NCBI GenBank assembly: GCA_020719045.1
Contig: DYQY01000002.1
Location: forward strand, 1-64,000
Source of the DNA: Candidatus Termititenax sp.
GTDB taxonomy: Bacteria; Margulisbacteria; Riflemargulisbacteria; GWF2-35-9; DYQY01
Reading direction: 5' to 3'
Length of the DNA: 64,000 nt
A program made the position numbers and the translations under genes. The notes beneath the pieces were generated by a model. It was not told where the DNA came from and made no database searches. It was given only the letters and a program-made list of their open reading frames with translations. This document shows, in pieces, positions 26,394 to 36,088 of the stretch. Every line of letters starts with the position of its first letter. The first letter of the stretch is position 1.

Positions 26394-28766
26394 TTACTTA
26401 TAGTTTGGAAGGAATAACTTAAATTCTGTTCCAACTGATTCTTTACTCTCTACTGTTATATCGCCTTTAGCATCTTCAACAATCTTCTTAACTATTGCTA
26501 GACCTAATCCAGTACCAGTAAGGTTCTTTCTTTTTGTGTAAAAAGGCTTAAATATTGTATTTAAGTGCTCGGAAGGAATTCCCACACCATTATCCTTAAC
26601 AGAAACACATATCATGTTTCTGTTCTCTATAACTGTCTCATATCCTGAAATGATTACTTCCTTTAAATCTATATCGTTTTCAATAACAGCCTTAATGGCA
26701 TTATCAATAATGTTCATTGTCACCTTTTGCACTTGATGCTCAAACATCATAACTTTTGCCTCAGGAATATCATCAATAGTAAGCACTACATTATTCTTCT
26801 TCACCTCATCTGAGGCACTAAACTGATTAGTAATCCGAAGCAATAATCTATTCAAGCTTACTTTCTCCGTCGGGATATCCTTAGATGTTCTTGAATAGTC
26901 TAAAAAGTCATCTGCTATTTTTCTTAGCTTGTCATTTATCTGCATAGTTTCATCAATTACAGAATTAATCTCTTTATTGTTTACAAGCAAATACTTAAGG
27001 CTCTTCAAAAGCTTTGATTTATCTTGTAAATTGCTTTTCTCAAGCTCTTCATACAAGTTAACTATTACTTTATCGTTATTATTAATAATCTCTTCTTGTT
27101 TAACATATGTAAACAATCTGTTCATTGAACTTAAAGGGTTTCTAATATCATGTGCCACCTCGCCTGACAGCTTGCCCATTGCAGATAGTTGCTCTTCTTC
27201 AATAAGCCGTTCTTGCGCACTTTTCAGCTCTACTAAGGCTTCTCGTAATTGCTCATTTTTCTCTTCAAGCTCCTGCTTATGCTCCATATGCATCTTTTTT
27301 TCAATTGATATTCTTGTTTTTTCTTCAATCTCAAAAATTCTCATCAGAACTAAAGAACCTTGATTAATCATAAATCTTAACAACCTAAAATCCTTTGGTT
27401 TGAATCTCTCACCACTCTTTTTACGAGAAACAACAAGTATGCCATTTAGTTTATTCTTAAAGACACTTCCTACTAACGCTTCAGCTCCTATTAAATCAAA
27501 TACAGACAAACACTCTTTTAGCTTAACGTCATCATTGTAATCTATTGTTTTGATTAACTCTTCCTTAACCAAAATATTTCCCTGAGCTTTTTCAATTACA
27601 GAAAAAAGGGAGTGCGTGCTACTTATGGATAATAGCTTAGAGCGCTTCCTTGTATCTATAAAATTATCCATTTGGTCTAACTCAACATAGTAATATTTAG
27701 TCTTTGTTTTATTTGGCAAGAACATCCCTGCATCCTGTACTTTTAAATACTTCAAAATATCTTCTTGTAGACTATAAAGCAAAAAATATATATCAGTAAT
27801 CTCACTTAACTTCCTATTAACTCTATCCAACACCTTATCGTAATTGTAGTCAGCAGCATAAAACAAACTATCTGTAAGACGTTTCATCCACTCTTTAATA
27901 TACTCAGAAAAAATTATAAATACTGTCCAAAGAATAGCTGTTAGCAGATAAGAATGATCTCCAACTATTGAAAATAATTTATCAGAAAGAAAGTTTACAA
28001 GCATAACAAAAGGTAAAATAACTAATAAAAACAGCACTAAAAAGTAGGAGCTTCTCTTTAAAATTATTTCCACATCAAGAAACTTTAAATATAAAATATT
28101 AAACACCATAAACATGCCAAAAATTACTCCAAAGAAACTAGAAAGCAAATTAAAGACAGAATAAGATAAATTACTATTTATATCTGGAATCAATAAATAA
28201 TAGAAAACTGCACAAAACAACGCAAAAACAGAACCAACAATAAAAAACTTGATACTCTTTGTGTCTTCCTTTTTTCTAATATATATAGCGCTAACAAGGT
28301 CTATAAAAGAAATTGCTAATAAAATAAAAAAATAAGCAATAAACACATACCAACCAATAGCTGGTTCTATAATATACCTATTATCAAACTTCAATACCAC
28401 ATCTGAACGAAACAAATCGGTAAAATTTAAAATTAGTAAAATAAGTGAAACAGGAAAAAAATAAAATAAAATTTTGGTTCTATCTATTCTTGTAAATAGC
28501 TGAGTAAAACGATTATACACTATTGGAATAAAAACCATTGCAAAATAATATAAATAATCAGCATACAATGCAACTGAGTCTGTTCTAGTAATTCCCTGTA
28601 TAAAACACGCAAGACCACCTAAAGACATCAAGATACTAAAAAACAAATAATATAAATTTAATTTCTCATGCTTATTATTAAAAAAAACAATTAATCCAAG
28701 TGGTAAATTAATAAGTATCACCAATAAAGGTGAAATTCTACTGAAATATATTAAAAAATCATACAT
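26394..28766 (-). CDS. Sensor histidine kinase with multi-TM N-terminus and GAF-like region
   Basis: A 790-aa kinase. Residues 1-300 hold about eight hydrophobic helices in the style of a 7TM-type sensor module. A cytoplasmic region of about 310-490 looks GAF-like (AEALVGSVFKNKLNGILVV), followed by a coiled coil. The HisKA box is MGKLSGEVAHDIRNPLSSM. The ATPase domain has DNAIKAVIEND (N box), VKDNGVGIPSEHLNTIFKPF (G1/F) and TGTGLGLAIVKKIV (G2). It has no receiver domain. The upstream synthase gene stops only 3 bases before its ATG, which suggests that the kinase senses something connected with that enzyme. Confidence 0.88.
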   Translation of the reverse strand: MYDFLIYFSRISPLLVILINLPLGLIVFFNNKHEKLNLYYLFFSILMSLGGLACFIQGITRTDSVALYADYLYYFAMVFIPIVYNRFTQLFTRIDRTKILFYFFPVSLILLILNFTDLFRSDVVLKFDNRYIIEPAIGWYVFIAYFFILLAISFIDLVSAIYIRKKEDTKSIKFFIVGSVFALFCAVFYYLLIPDINSNLSYSVFNLLSSFFGVIFGMFMVFNILYLKFLDVEIILKRSSYFLVLFLLVILPFVMLVNFLSDKLFSIVGDHSYLLTAILWTVFIIFSEYIKEWMKRLTDSLFYAADYNYDKVLDRVNRKLSEITDIYFLLYSLQEDILKYLKVQDAGMFLPNKTKTKYYYVELDQMDNFIDTRKRSKLLSISSTHSLFSVIEKAQGNILVKEELIKTIDYNDDVKLKECLSVFDLIGAEALVGSVFKNKLNGILVVSRKKSGERFKPKDFRLLRFMINQGSLVLMRIFEIEEKTRISIEKKMHMEHKQELEEKNEQLREALVELKSAQERLIEEEQLSAMGKLSGEVAHDIRNPLSSMNRLFTYVKQEEIINNNDKVIVNLYEELEKSNLQDKSKLLKSLKYLLVNNKEINSVIDETMQINDKLRKIADDFLDYSRTSKDIPTEKVSLNRLLLRITNQFSASDEVKKNNVVLTIDDIPEAKVMMFEHQVQKVTMNIIDNAIKAVIENDIDLKEVIISGYETVIENRNMICVSVKDNGVGIPSEHLNTIFKPFYTKRKNLTGTGLGLAIVKKIVEDAKGDITVESKESVGTEFKLFLPNYK

Positions 28767-28769
28767 AAA

Positions 28770-30158
28770 CTACTCAGATATTTTTTTATAAGAATTATAA
28801 AGGATGTCTACAGTGTTATTAATATCCTCTTTTGTGTGGTTAGCTGTAACAATAAACCTTAATCTACCTTCATTTAACCCAACAACAGGATATGCAACCC
28901 AATTAGTAAAAATACCATTTTCATAAATATCCTTGCACATAAGAGATAATTTATTTGGATCACTCATATAAATAGGAACAATTGGACTTGTACTATTTCT
29001 ACAATCAAAGCCTTTTTCTAACAGCTTTCCTCTAAAATGATTAGTATTCCTCCATAAAATATCCTGATATGTGCTATCTCTTGTTATTATCTCTAATGCT
29101 TTATAAACAGCTCCAGCATCTCCTGGGCTAAGACAAGCTTGAAAAAGATAAGGACTAGATTTAACCTGTATATAAGTTGCTAACTCTTTGCTACAACTAA
29201 TAATCCCACCAGCAGCACCAGTTGATTTAGATAGTGTCGTCATCATAACATCAACATCATCAATACAGCCTCTATCATAACAAAGGCCACGACCTTGTGC
29301 TCCATAAAAACCAAAAGAATGTGCCTCATCAACGTATAATAAGAAGTTATATTTGCTCTTTAGCTTAGCAATAACTTCCACTGGTGCTTCTTCACCACTC
29401 ATTGAATACACCGACTCAATGACAACCAACACAGTATTATATGACCCAGAATATTTTTTTAGTTTCTTCTCTAAATCCTCAGGATCGTTATGTCTAAATG
29501 GAAGCAACTGTGCTTTACTTAACTTAACTCCATCAATAATACTTGCATGGCATTCTTTATCAATTAACACCAAATCATCAGAGCCAACCAACGCTGAAAT
29601 AGCTCCAAGATTAGCTGTATATCCTGTAGGGAAAATAATACTCTCTTCTTTACCCCAATACTTACTAAAAAATTGCTCAATTTTTCTATGAATTTCATTC
29701 ATTCCACCAGCAACCATTGATGTTCCAGCCCCAGTACCATATCTTCTAATGCATTCTTGTGAAAACTTAATTACTTCCGGATTTCTATTTAACCCTAAAT
29801 AATGATTAAGGTTCCAAACATAATGTTTCTTATTTGACTTTATACTGTCTGTTCTATTAAGAATAACTCCGACATTATTACTTGCTTCTTTAATGTAACG
29901 ATCGTATGGGTATACTTCTTTCTTAGTTTGGAATTCTTTAAGTGCATAGACAATCTCAGAGCGTTTTTTAATATCAAGGCTCTTATCCATACTAGCTTTT
30001 TTTGCAATGAACCCTATCTGAGAGCTAATATCTAAATCATAACCATGCTTAGTAATGACTTCAGACTGAAGATTATTATTTACTATTATCTTTACGTCAG
30101 GATTTTCTATAACATTAACTGCTATATTTTTACTATGAGTATACAAGCTTTCCCCCAC
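28770..30158 (-). CDS. Alpha-oxoamine synthase family PLP enzyme (KBL/BioF/CqsA-like)
   Basis: A 462-aa class II fold-I aminotransferase relative that condenses an amino acid with an acyl-CoA. The pocket motifs are complete: GTGAGTSMVAGG, FPTGYTANLGAISAL, ECHASIIDG, YVDEAHSFGFYGAQGRG (PLP-contacting Asp277) and TTLSKSTGAAGG with the PLP lysine, Lys311. It carries an extra N-terminal segment of about 90 residues compared with BioF or KBL. Products in this family include 7-keto-8-aminopelargonate, aminoketobutyrate, 3-ketosphinganine and CAI-1/LAI-1 precursors. No biotin or sphingolipid genes are adjacent. Two signalling genes flank it, favouring a signal-molecule synthase, though lipid synthesis is possible. 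Confidence 0.85.
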   Translation of the reverse strand: MGESLYTHSKNIAVNVIENPDVKIIVNNNLQSEVITKHGYDLDISSQIGFIAKKASMDKSLDIKKRSEIVYALKEFQTKKEVYPYDRYIKEASNNVGVILNRTDSIKSNKKHYVWNLNHYLGLNRNPEVIKFSQECIRRYGTGAGTSMVAGGMNEIHRKIEQFFSKYWGKEESIIFPTGYTANLGAISALVGSDDLVLIDKECHASIIDGVKLSKAQLLPFRHNDPEDLEKKLKKYSGSYNTVLVVIESVYSMSGEEAPVEVIAKLKSKYNFLLYVDEAHSFGFYGAQGRGLCYDRGCIDDVDVMMTTLSKSTGAAGGIISCSKELATYIQVKSSPYLFQACLSPGDAGAVYKALEIITRDSTYQDILWRNTNHFRGKLLEKGFDCRNSTSPIVPIYMSDPNKLSLMCKDIYENGIFTNWVAYPVVGLNEGRLRFIVTANHTKEDINNTVDILYNSYKKISE

Positions 30159-30223
30159 TCCATTGGTTTATCCCCTTTTAAATCATATATAAAATAAATC
30201 AATATTGCAAGTACGGACAGTCA

Positions 30224-31456
30224 TTAGATAAAAATATGGTAAAAGAGTCCAACTCCAGGTCGATTATCTAAAATCAATTGTCCATTAAGGATTTCCTCTG
30301 CTCCATTCTTAATCATCCAACTACCTAACCCTGTACCATCTGCCTTTCCTTTAGACACGTATGGCTCAAAGAAGTTACTAACTAATTCTTCAGGTAGTCC
30401 ACCTGCATTGTCACCAACTACTATAACTAGCTGAACATTCTCCTTATTTACTCTTGATAAATAATCTTTATATGCTTCAGAATAATCCTCAAATGTCATT
30501 ATTTTTATATCAATCTTTGGATCCTTAATTTTATTTTGATGAAATGCATCACTTGAGTTCTTTATAATATTTAAAATAATCTGAGTAAAAAGAGTATTCT
30601 TATCTGAAACAACATCACCTTCATGCAAATACTCAACATTCATAATAAACCTCTTTGAGTACTGCAATTCCAAAATCTCTAAAAAGTCATTAAAAGACTC
30701 CTTTATATTCATACTCTGTAGCTGAACAGTAATGTTCTTCTCTTTAGCATATTGAAAAAGAACAAGTTGATTTGAATTAAAAAATTGAACCATTTTCTTT
30801 AGTCTTTCAACTAATTCATATGTCCTGCCTAAATCCCCAGCCTTCATAAACCTTTTAATTAAATCAGGCATCATTAGTATTGGAGCAAACATATTTTTTA
30901 AGTCGTGTAACAAGCCAGCCAACATCTTATTTTTTTCCTGAAAAATCTTTGTACGCTCAAGTTCAATCACATGCTTATACGACTGAATAGCATTAATTAA
31001 AGAATCCATAATCATTTCAACTTCATTTACATGATTCTTAACAATATAACCATGTGGTCTGTATTTCTTATATATATCAAAGCCATCACCATAAGTAGCT
31101 TGATATCCTGTAATAAATATTATTGGCACATTAACATCAATTTCCTTAATATAATTAAAAACTTCGAAACCATCCATATCTGGCAACCTTATATCCAGAA
31201 GAATAGCCATAACATCGTGAAATTTTTCCTGATACTCTCGAATAGCTTGATTCCCATTACTGCAAGAGATAATATTAAAACTCTTCCTCAAAAGCTTATT
31301 CATAGAAGACAGCTGGTACTGATCGTCATCAACTACCATAATTGTATCTTTATTCTCATCTTTTTTTTGATTAGATTTTTTTGAGTTACCTAGAATTTCA
31401 TCAATAGACACATCACCTACTGATTTAGAGTTTAATATATCATCTACGCTTGCCAC
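30224..31456 (-). CDS. Receiver domain fused to a histidine kinase core
   Basis: A 410-aa protein. Residues 1-37 are a Lys/Asp-rich leader with two copies of a short motif (SVDDILNSKS, then SIDEILGNSKKS). A receiver domain follows (VVDDDQ acidic pocket, phosphoacceptor Asp88 in AILLDIRLPDMDG, FITG, then YIVKN with Lys). After a helix comes a HisKA-like box (MLAGLLHDLKNMFAP) and an ATPase domain (NIIKNSSDAF, VGDNAGGLPEELVSNFFEPY, DGTGLGSWMIKNGA). There are no TM segments. A REC-first hybrid like this can relay phosphate from the neighbouring membrane kinase. panB lies 15 bases upstream. Confidence 0.85.
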   Translation of the reverse strand: MASVDDILNSKSVGDVSIDEILGNSKKSNQKKDENKDTIMVVDDDQYQLSSMNKLLRKSFNIISCSNGNQAIREYQEKFHDVMAILLDIRLPDMDGFEVFNYIKEIDVNVPIIFITGYQATYGDGFDIYKKYRPHGYIVKNHVNEVEMIMDSLINAIQSYKHVIELERTKIFQEKNKMLAGLLHDLKNMFAPILMMPDLIKRFMKAGDLGRTYELVERLKKMVQFFNSNQLVLFQYAKEKNITVQLQSMNIKESFNDFLEILELQYSKRFIMNVEYLHEGDVVSDKNTLFTQIILNIIKNSSDAFHQNKIKDPKIDIKIMTFEDYSEAYKDYLSRVNKENVQLVIVVGDNAGGLPEELVSNFFEPYVSKGKADGTGLGSWMIKNGAEEILNGQLILDNRPGVGLFYHIFI

Positions 31457-31471
31457 TAATTATTATCCTAA

Positions 31472-32263
31472 CTAAAAAGAATTCTCGTTGCTTGGAAAAA
31501 TTCCTTTTGTAATATCTTCTTTATAAGATAATACAGCATCTCGTATATCATCAGCAAGACTAGCGTATCTTTTTACAAATTTTGGCTTAAATTTAGTAAA
31601 TAAGCCTAATGCATCATAGGATACAAGTATTTGACCATCACAATATTTACCAGCACCGATTCCGATTGTTGGAATAGAAATGGACTCTGTAATTTTTTTA
31701 GCTAACTCTTCAGGTACCATCTCTAAAAATAAAAGAGAAACTCCAGCTTTCTCTAACTTTTTAGCGTCAGAAACAATATTCGTTGCACTCTCATCAGTTC
31801 TTCCCTGAACAACATTGCCACCGAACCTATTTATCTGCTGAGGAGTGAAACCTAAATGACCAGAAACCATTATTCCAGCCTCAACCATCCTATCAATAAC
31901 GCTTATAGTAAAATCACCAGCTCCTTCTACCTTTACACCATGAGCGCCTGCCCTTAACAACTTTGTTGCATTCTTTATTGCCTCACCTACGGACTCATGA
32001 CAAGCAGCAAAAGGCATATCCGCTAGAATCAAAGAATTTTTGGCACCATTTGCAACAGCTCTTGTATGATACTCCATCATCTCAACAGTCACAGGAATAG
32101 TTGTATCAAAGCCATACACAACATTACCCATAGAATCACCAACTAAAAGCAAATCAACACCAGCCTCGCTGAAAATAGAGGCCATTATGGCATCATAAGC
32201 AGTCAAAGCAACTATCTTATCTGAACTATTCTTTCTTTCTTGAAGCGTTTTAATACTAATCAT
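31472..32263 (-). CDS. panB: 3-methyl-2-oxobutanoate hydroxymethyltransferase
   Basis: A 263-aa PanB, first step of pantothenate synthesis (ketopantoate from alpha-ketoisovalerate and methylene-THF). Visible motifs are ALTAYDAIMASIFSEAGVD, LVGDSMGNVVYGFDTT (metal Asp), LILADMPFA, GAHGVKVEGA, MVSGHLGFTPQ and GIGAGKYCDGQILV. The length is normal. It overlaps cdaA by 4 bases (ATGA). panC and panD are not in the window. Confidence 0.96.
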   Translation of the reverse strand: MISIKTLQERKNSSDKIVALTAYDAIMASIFSEAGVDLLLVGDSMGNVVYGFDTTIPVTVEMMEYHTRAVANGAKNSLILADMPFAACHESVGEAIKNATKLLRAGAHGVKVEGAGDFTISVIDRMVEAGIMVSGHLGFTPQQINRFGGNVVQGRTDESATNIVSDAKKLEKAGVSLLFLEMVPEELAKKITESISIPTIGIGAGKYCDGQILVSYDALGLFTKFKPKFVKRYASLADDIRDAVLSYKEDITKGIFPSNENSF

Positions 32264-33129
32264 AAATCATCACTCTTTTTAAAAGCTGAAAATAAGTTAT
32301 CCAAAACATGCTGAAACCCTTTTGATGTATCTTTTGTGGATGTACTTTCTATATCAACTTCCAAATACGAAAGCAAATGCTCACCTAGTTTTTTTCTGTT
32401 CAATTTTCTATAAAGCTTTCCATCTTTAGCTATAGAAATAATACCAGTCTCTTCTGATGTTACTAACACAATAGCATCTGTTAGCTCTACCAAACCAAGC
32501 GCTGCGCGATGCCTAGTACCAAGTGACCTGTCCCTTAACTTGCTTTGAGTTAAAGGAAGCAAACAACCTGCTGCCTCTATTCTACTGCCAGTCAACACAA
32601 CAGCTCCATCATGCAATGGATTTTTGCCATAAAAAATACTTATCAATAACTCATTTGAAAAAACAGCATTTAACTCAACTCCAGTGTCTTTGATACTGTC
32701 TAAATTATTCATTCTTTCAATAACAACTATTGAACCTATCTTATTCTCAGCAAGCATATCAATAACTTTAATTAAATTTTGAATGAATTGTATAGAAAAA
32801 GTATTATCGCTCACCTTATCATGTGCCCATAGATTACTAAACGGGGTTCCCTGCCCTAATCGCTCTAAAAACTGTCTAAGCTCAGGCTGAAACACTATCA
32901 GGAAAACAAATAGCATTATCATAGCTAATTTCTGCATCAACCAATCAATAGTATATAACTGCAAGAAATGACTTATACTGTATAAAATAAGAATAATTAA
33001 AAAACCTTGAAGTAATTTGTTTGCATTTCTATTTCGCGTCCAAACAAGCACATTATAAATAAAAAAAGAAACTATCGAGACATCTATAAGGTCTTGCCAT
33101 CTAAAGAAAAATAAAGAACTGTAATCCAC
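32260..33129 (-). CDS. cdaA: Diadenylate cyclase CdaA (c-di-AMP synthase)
   Basis: A 289-aa CdaA. Three N-terminal membrane helices (SFFIYNVLVW, FLIILILYSISHFLQLY, MIMLFVFLIVFQ) precede the DisA_N-type cyclase domain with DGAVVLTG and GTRHRAALGL, the two signature motifs. It makes the second messenger c-di-AMP, which controls potassium, turgor and wall balance. The usual partners cdaR and glmM are absent; it sits 1 base downstream of lysA and overlaps panB, embedded in an amino-acid/cofactor operon. Confidence 0.93.
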   Translation of the reverse strand: MDYSSLFFFRWQDLIDVSIVSFFIYNVLVWTRNRNANKLLQGFLIILILYSISHFLQLYTIDWLMQKLAMIMLFVFLIVFQPELRQFLERLGQGTPFSNLWAHDKVSDNTFSIQFIQNLIKVIDMLAENKIGSIVVIERMNNLDSIKDTGVELNAVFSNELLISIFYGKNPLHDGAVVLTGSRIEAAGCLLPLTQSKLRDRSLGTRHRAALGLVELTDAIVLVTSEETGIISIAKDGKLYRKLNRKKLGEHLLSYLEVDIESTSTKDTSKGFQHVLDNLFSAFKKSDDL

Positions 33130-33130
33130 G

Positions 33131-34390
33131 CTAAATCCTTATATCGTTTCTGACAATGTCATCAAGAGTTTCTCTTTTCAAGACCAATCTAGACTTGCTA
33201 TCTTCCACAAAAACCATAGCTGGCTTTCTGTACCTATTATAATTACTAGACATAGAATAATTGTATGCACCAGTTGCATGTACAATAAGCAAATCACCTT
33301 TATGAACCTCTGGTAAATCAATATCCTTTATTAAAATATCTCCAGACTCACAAAACTTTCCTGCTACTGAATATTTTTTTAAATTCTTTTTGGGTTTATT
33401 TACAATTTCTGCTGAATATTCAGCACCATAAGTAATTGGTCTTGGATTATCAGCCATACCACCATCAATAGAAATATAGTTTTTTAGTCCTACAATCTCC
33501 TTAATCCCACCGACTGAATAAACAGTTGAACCAGCATTAGCGACTATTGACCTTCCTGGCTCAAGAATAAGCATTGGCTCTATTGGAAAATTAACTCTTT
33601 TTAATGCTAACTTCATGCTTTCAGCAATACTTGATACGAACTCTCTAATACTAGGAGGATCATCCTGTTCTGTGTATCTAATACCTATGCCACCACCAAT
33701 ATCAATAACCGAAGCAAGAATACCTGTATTATTCTTCACATCAACAGCAATATCAATTAACTTATCAATAATCACATGATATGGGTCAGTGTCGAAAATC
33801 TGTGAACCAATATGTGCATGAAATCCAACAAAATCAAACTCTGGATACTTCTGAGTTTCCTTAACAAAACCAACAACATTCTCTAAATTGACACCAAACT
33901 TACTATCACGCTGACCTGTCCTAATAAAATCATGAGTATGAGCTTCAATTTCTGGAGCAACTCTCACCATAATCGTCACCTTCTTGCTTAACCGCAACTC
34001 AGAATATACTTCATGAATAGTATTTAATTCATCTACATTATCAACAACTATAACTCCTACTCCTTTTTGTAGAGCATACTTTATCTCATCAATGGTTTTA
34101 TTATTACCATGAAAATATGCTTTCTCAGCTGAAACTCCTGCATTTAGCATGGAATAGAACTCACCATCAGAAACTACATCGAAATAAATACCTTCAGCAT
34201 CTAATACTTGATAAAGAGCGGTTAAAGATAGTGCCTTGCTTGCATAAGATATCCTAGTGTTTGGATAATAGTTTTTAATAGAAAGATAATCACTAGCTAC
34301 TTTTCGTACAGCTTCAATATCCAGAATATATAACGGTGTTCCATATTCTTTAGCTAAATTAGCAACATCACATCCAGCAATTTTTTCCAC
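33131..34390 (-). CDS. lysA: Diaminopimelate decarboxylase
   Basis: A 419-aa LysA, last step of lysine synthesis. The PLP lysine is in ISYASKALSL (Lys52). HAHIGSQI, IDIGGGIGI, LEPGRSIVANAG, GKFCESGDIL (catalytic Cys across the dimer) and GAYNYSMSSNYN are all present. Full length. Its ATG overlaps the last base of cimA's stop, so translation is coupled. Confidence 0.97.
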   Translation of the reverse strand: MEKIAGCDVANLAKEYGTPLYILDIEAVRKVASDYLSIKNYYPNTRISYASKALSLTALYQVLDAEGIYFDVVSDGEFYSMLNAGVSAEKAYFHGNNKTIDEIKYALQKGVGVIVVDNVDELNTIHEVYSELRLSKKVTIMVRVAPEIEAHTHDFIRTGQRDSKFGVNLENVVGFVKETQKYPEFDFVGFHAHIGSQIFDTDPYHVIIDKLIDIAVDVKNNTGILASVIDIGGGIGIRYTEQDDPPSIREFVSSIAESMKLALKRVNFPIEPMLILEPGRSIVANAGSTVYSVGGIKEIVGLKNYISIDGGMADNPRPITYGAEYSAEIVNKPKKNLKKYSVAGKFCESGDILIKDIDLPEVHKGDLLIVHATGAYNYSMSSNYNRYRKPAMVFVEDSKSRLVLKRETLDDIVRNDIRI

Positions 34391-35958
34391 TATTTAGACC
34401 TCTCTTTAAGTAGCTTATACTCGATACTATCAATAAGAGCAAACCAACTAGCTTCAATAATATTTGCACTCACACCTACAGTACCCCAGGTTTCGTAATC
34501 ATCCTGCGACTCAATAATAACTCTTACTTTTGCATCTGTTCCGTCAGTACTATTAAGTACCCTTACTCGATAATCAACCAGATGCATGGTCTTTATCTCT
34601 GGGAATTTTGACTCTATTGCTTTTCTTAATGCATGGTCAAGCGCACCAACAGGACCTGCGCCCTCACCTGCAGTATGAATAATCTCATCATTAATCATTA
34701 ACTTTACAGTTGCCTCTACTAAATGATAATCATCCTTTGCATATCTATCATTAATAACTCTAAAACTTACTAAATCAAAAAATCTTTTATGCATACCAGT
34801 TGCTCTCTTAAGCATAAGCTCAAAAGACGCCTCACCCTCTTCAAACTGATAGCCAATCTTCTCTAACTCTTTAATGTCTTTTAACAACTCTTTTACCGCA
34901 GGATCCTTATCATCTAAGTTAATACCTATCTTTTCAGCCTTATACTTTAAATTACTTACACCTGATAATTCTGAAACAAGTACTCTTTGTTCATTACCTA
35001 CAAGCTCTGGCTTAATATGTTCATAAGTTTCAGAATGTTTATTTATAGCGCTAACGTGTATGCCACCTTTATGAGCAAAAGCACTTTTCCCAACGTAGGC
35101 TAAATGATTGTTATGTGGCAAATTGGCAATCTCGCTAATATGTCTTGATACTTCTGTTAAAGTTCTTAGCTCCTCATCTGTCATACAATTAATGTTCATT
35201 TTTAACTTAAGAGAAGGAATTATGGAACATAAGTTAGCGTTTCCAGCTCTTTCTCCATAACCATTAATGGTTCCCTGCACTTGAACTGCACCATTATGAA
35301 CAGCAATCAGAGAATTAGCTACAGCTAACTCTGAATCATTATGTGCATGTATCCCTAACGGAGTATTGACCTTTGTTTTAACAACCCTAATAATCTCTTC
35401 TACTTCATGCGTAAGTGTTCCACCATTAGTGTCAGCAAGAACCAATACATCAACACCACCTGCTTCAGCTGCCCGAAGTGCTTTAATCGCATACTCAGGG
35501 TTCTTTTTATAACCATCAAAGAAATGCTCAGCATCAAAAAATACTTCATCCATATTCTCTTTTAGAAACCTAATAGAATCTGTAATAAGCTCTAAGTTAT
35601 CTTCTAGACTAATCTTAAGCGCATGCGTAACATGGAAATCCCATGCTTTACCGAAAATACAAGCTACTCTAACGCCTGAATCTACAATAGCTCTCAAATT
35701 TACATCATCACTTGCTTTATTGCCATGACGTTTTGTACTACCAAAAGCAACCATTTTTGCTCTCTTCAGCTTAACACTCTTCATTGCATTAAAAAAATCT
35801 ACAGCTTTTGGATTAGAACCAGGCCATCCACCTTCTAAATAATGAATACCCATCTCATCTAATAACTTAGCAATCTTTATCTTATCAGAAACAGTAAAGG
35901 ATATCCCCTCACTCTGTTCTCCGTCTCGTAACGTTGTATCAAATAGTTTTACTTGCAT
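34390..35958 (-). CDS. cimA: (R)-citramalate synthase
   Basis: A 522-aa member of the isopropylmalate/homocitrate/citramalate synthase family. It has the start LFDTTLRDGEQSEGISFTV and the metal-binding GIHAHNDSELAVANS. YLEGGWPGSNPKA, FGSTKRHGNKASDD and HKGGIHVSA match the CimA branch rather than LeuA. The C-terminal regulatory domain is present (GPVGALDHALRKAI). Citramalate synthase makes isoleucine precursors from pyruvate and acetyl-CoA without threonine. It is the first gene of the minus-strand operon cimA-lysA-cdaA-panB. Confidence 0.93.
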   Translation of the reverse strand: MQVKLFDTTLRDGEQSEGISFTVSDKIKIAKLLDEMGIHYLEGGWPGSNPKAVDFFNAMKSVKLKRAKMVAFGSTKRHGNKASDDVNLRAIVDSGVRVACIFGKAWDFHVTHALKISLEDNLELITDSIRFLKENMDEVFFDAEHFFDGYKKNPEYAIKALRAAEAGGVDVLVLADTNGGTLTHEVEEIIRVVKTKVNTPLGIHAHNDSELAVANSLIAVHNGAVQVQGTINGYGERAGNANLCSIIPSLKLKMNINCMTDEELRTLTEVSRHISEIANLPHNNHLAYVGKSAFAHKGGIHVSAINKHSETYEHIKPELVGNEQRVLVSELSGVSNLKYKAEKIGINLDDKDPAVKELLKDIKELEKIGYQFEEGEASFELMLKRATGMHKRFFDLVSFRVINDRYAKDDYHLVEATVKLMINDEIIHTAGEGAGPVGALDHALRKAIESKFPEIKTMHLVDYRVRVLNSTDGTDAKVRVIIESQDDYETWGTVGVSANIIEASWFALIDSIEYKLLKERSK

Positions 35959-35965
35959 AGGATTT

Positions 35966-36010
35966 ATTATAAAGATAAAAGGTAAAAGATAAAAGTCAAA
36001 AGATTAAAGC
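35966..36010. repeat. A-rich degenerate direct repeats upstream of cimA
   Basis: Three imperfect copies of a unit like AAAAGATAAAAG(G/T) in tandem lie between the divergent cimA and LysM-protein genes. A similar series in the opposite orientation occurs at 39947-39985. Its role is unknown. Confidence 0.45.
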
Positions 36011-36088
36011 TATACATAAAATTCTATGTTTAAAAAAATCAATCTGCGGGCATATACAAAATAGATACAAGGGAAGAGGGTGGTATTT

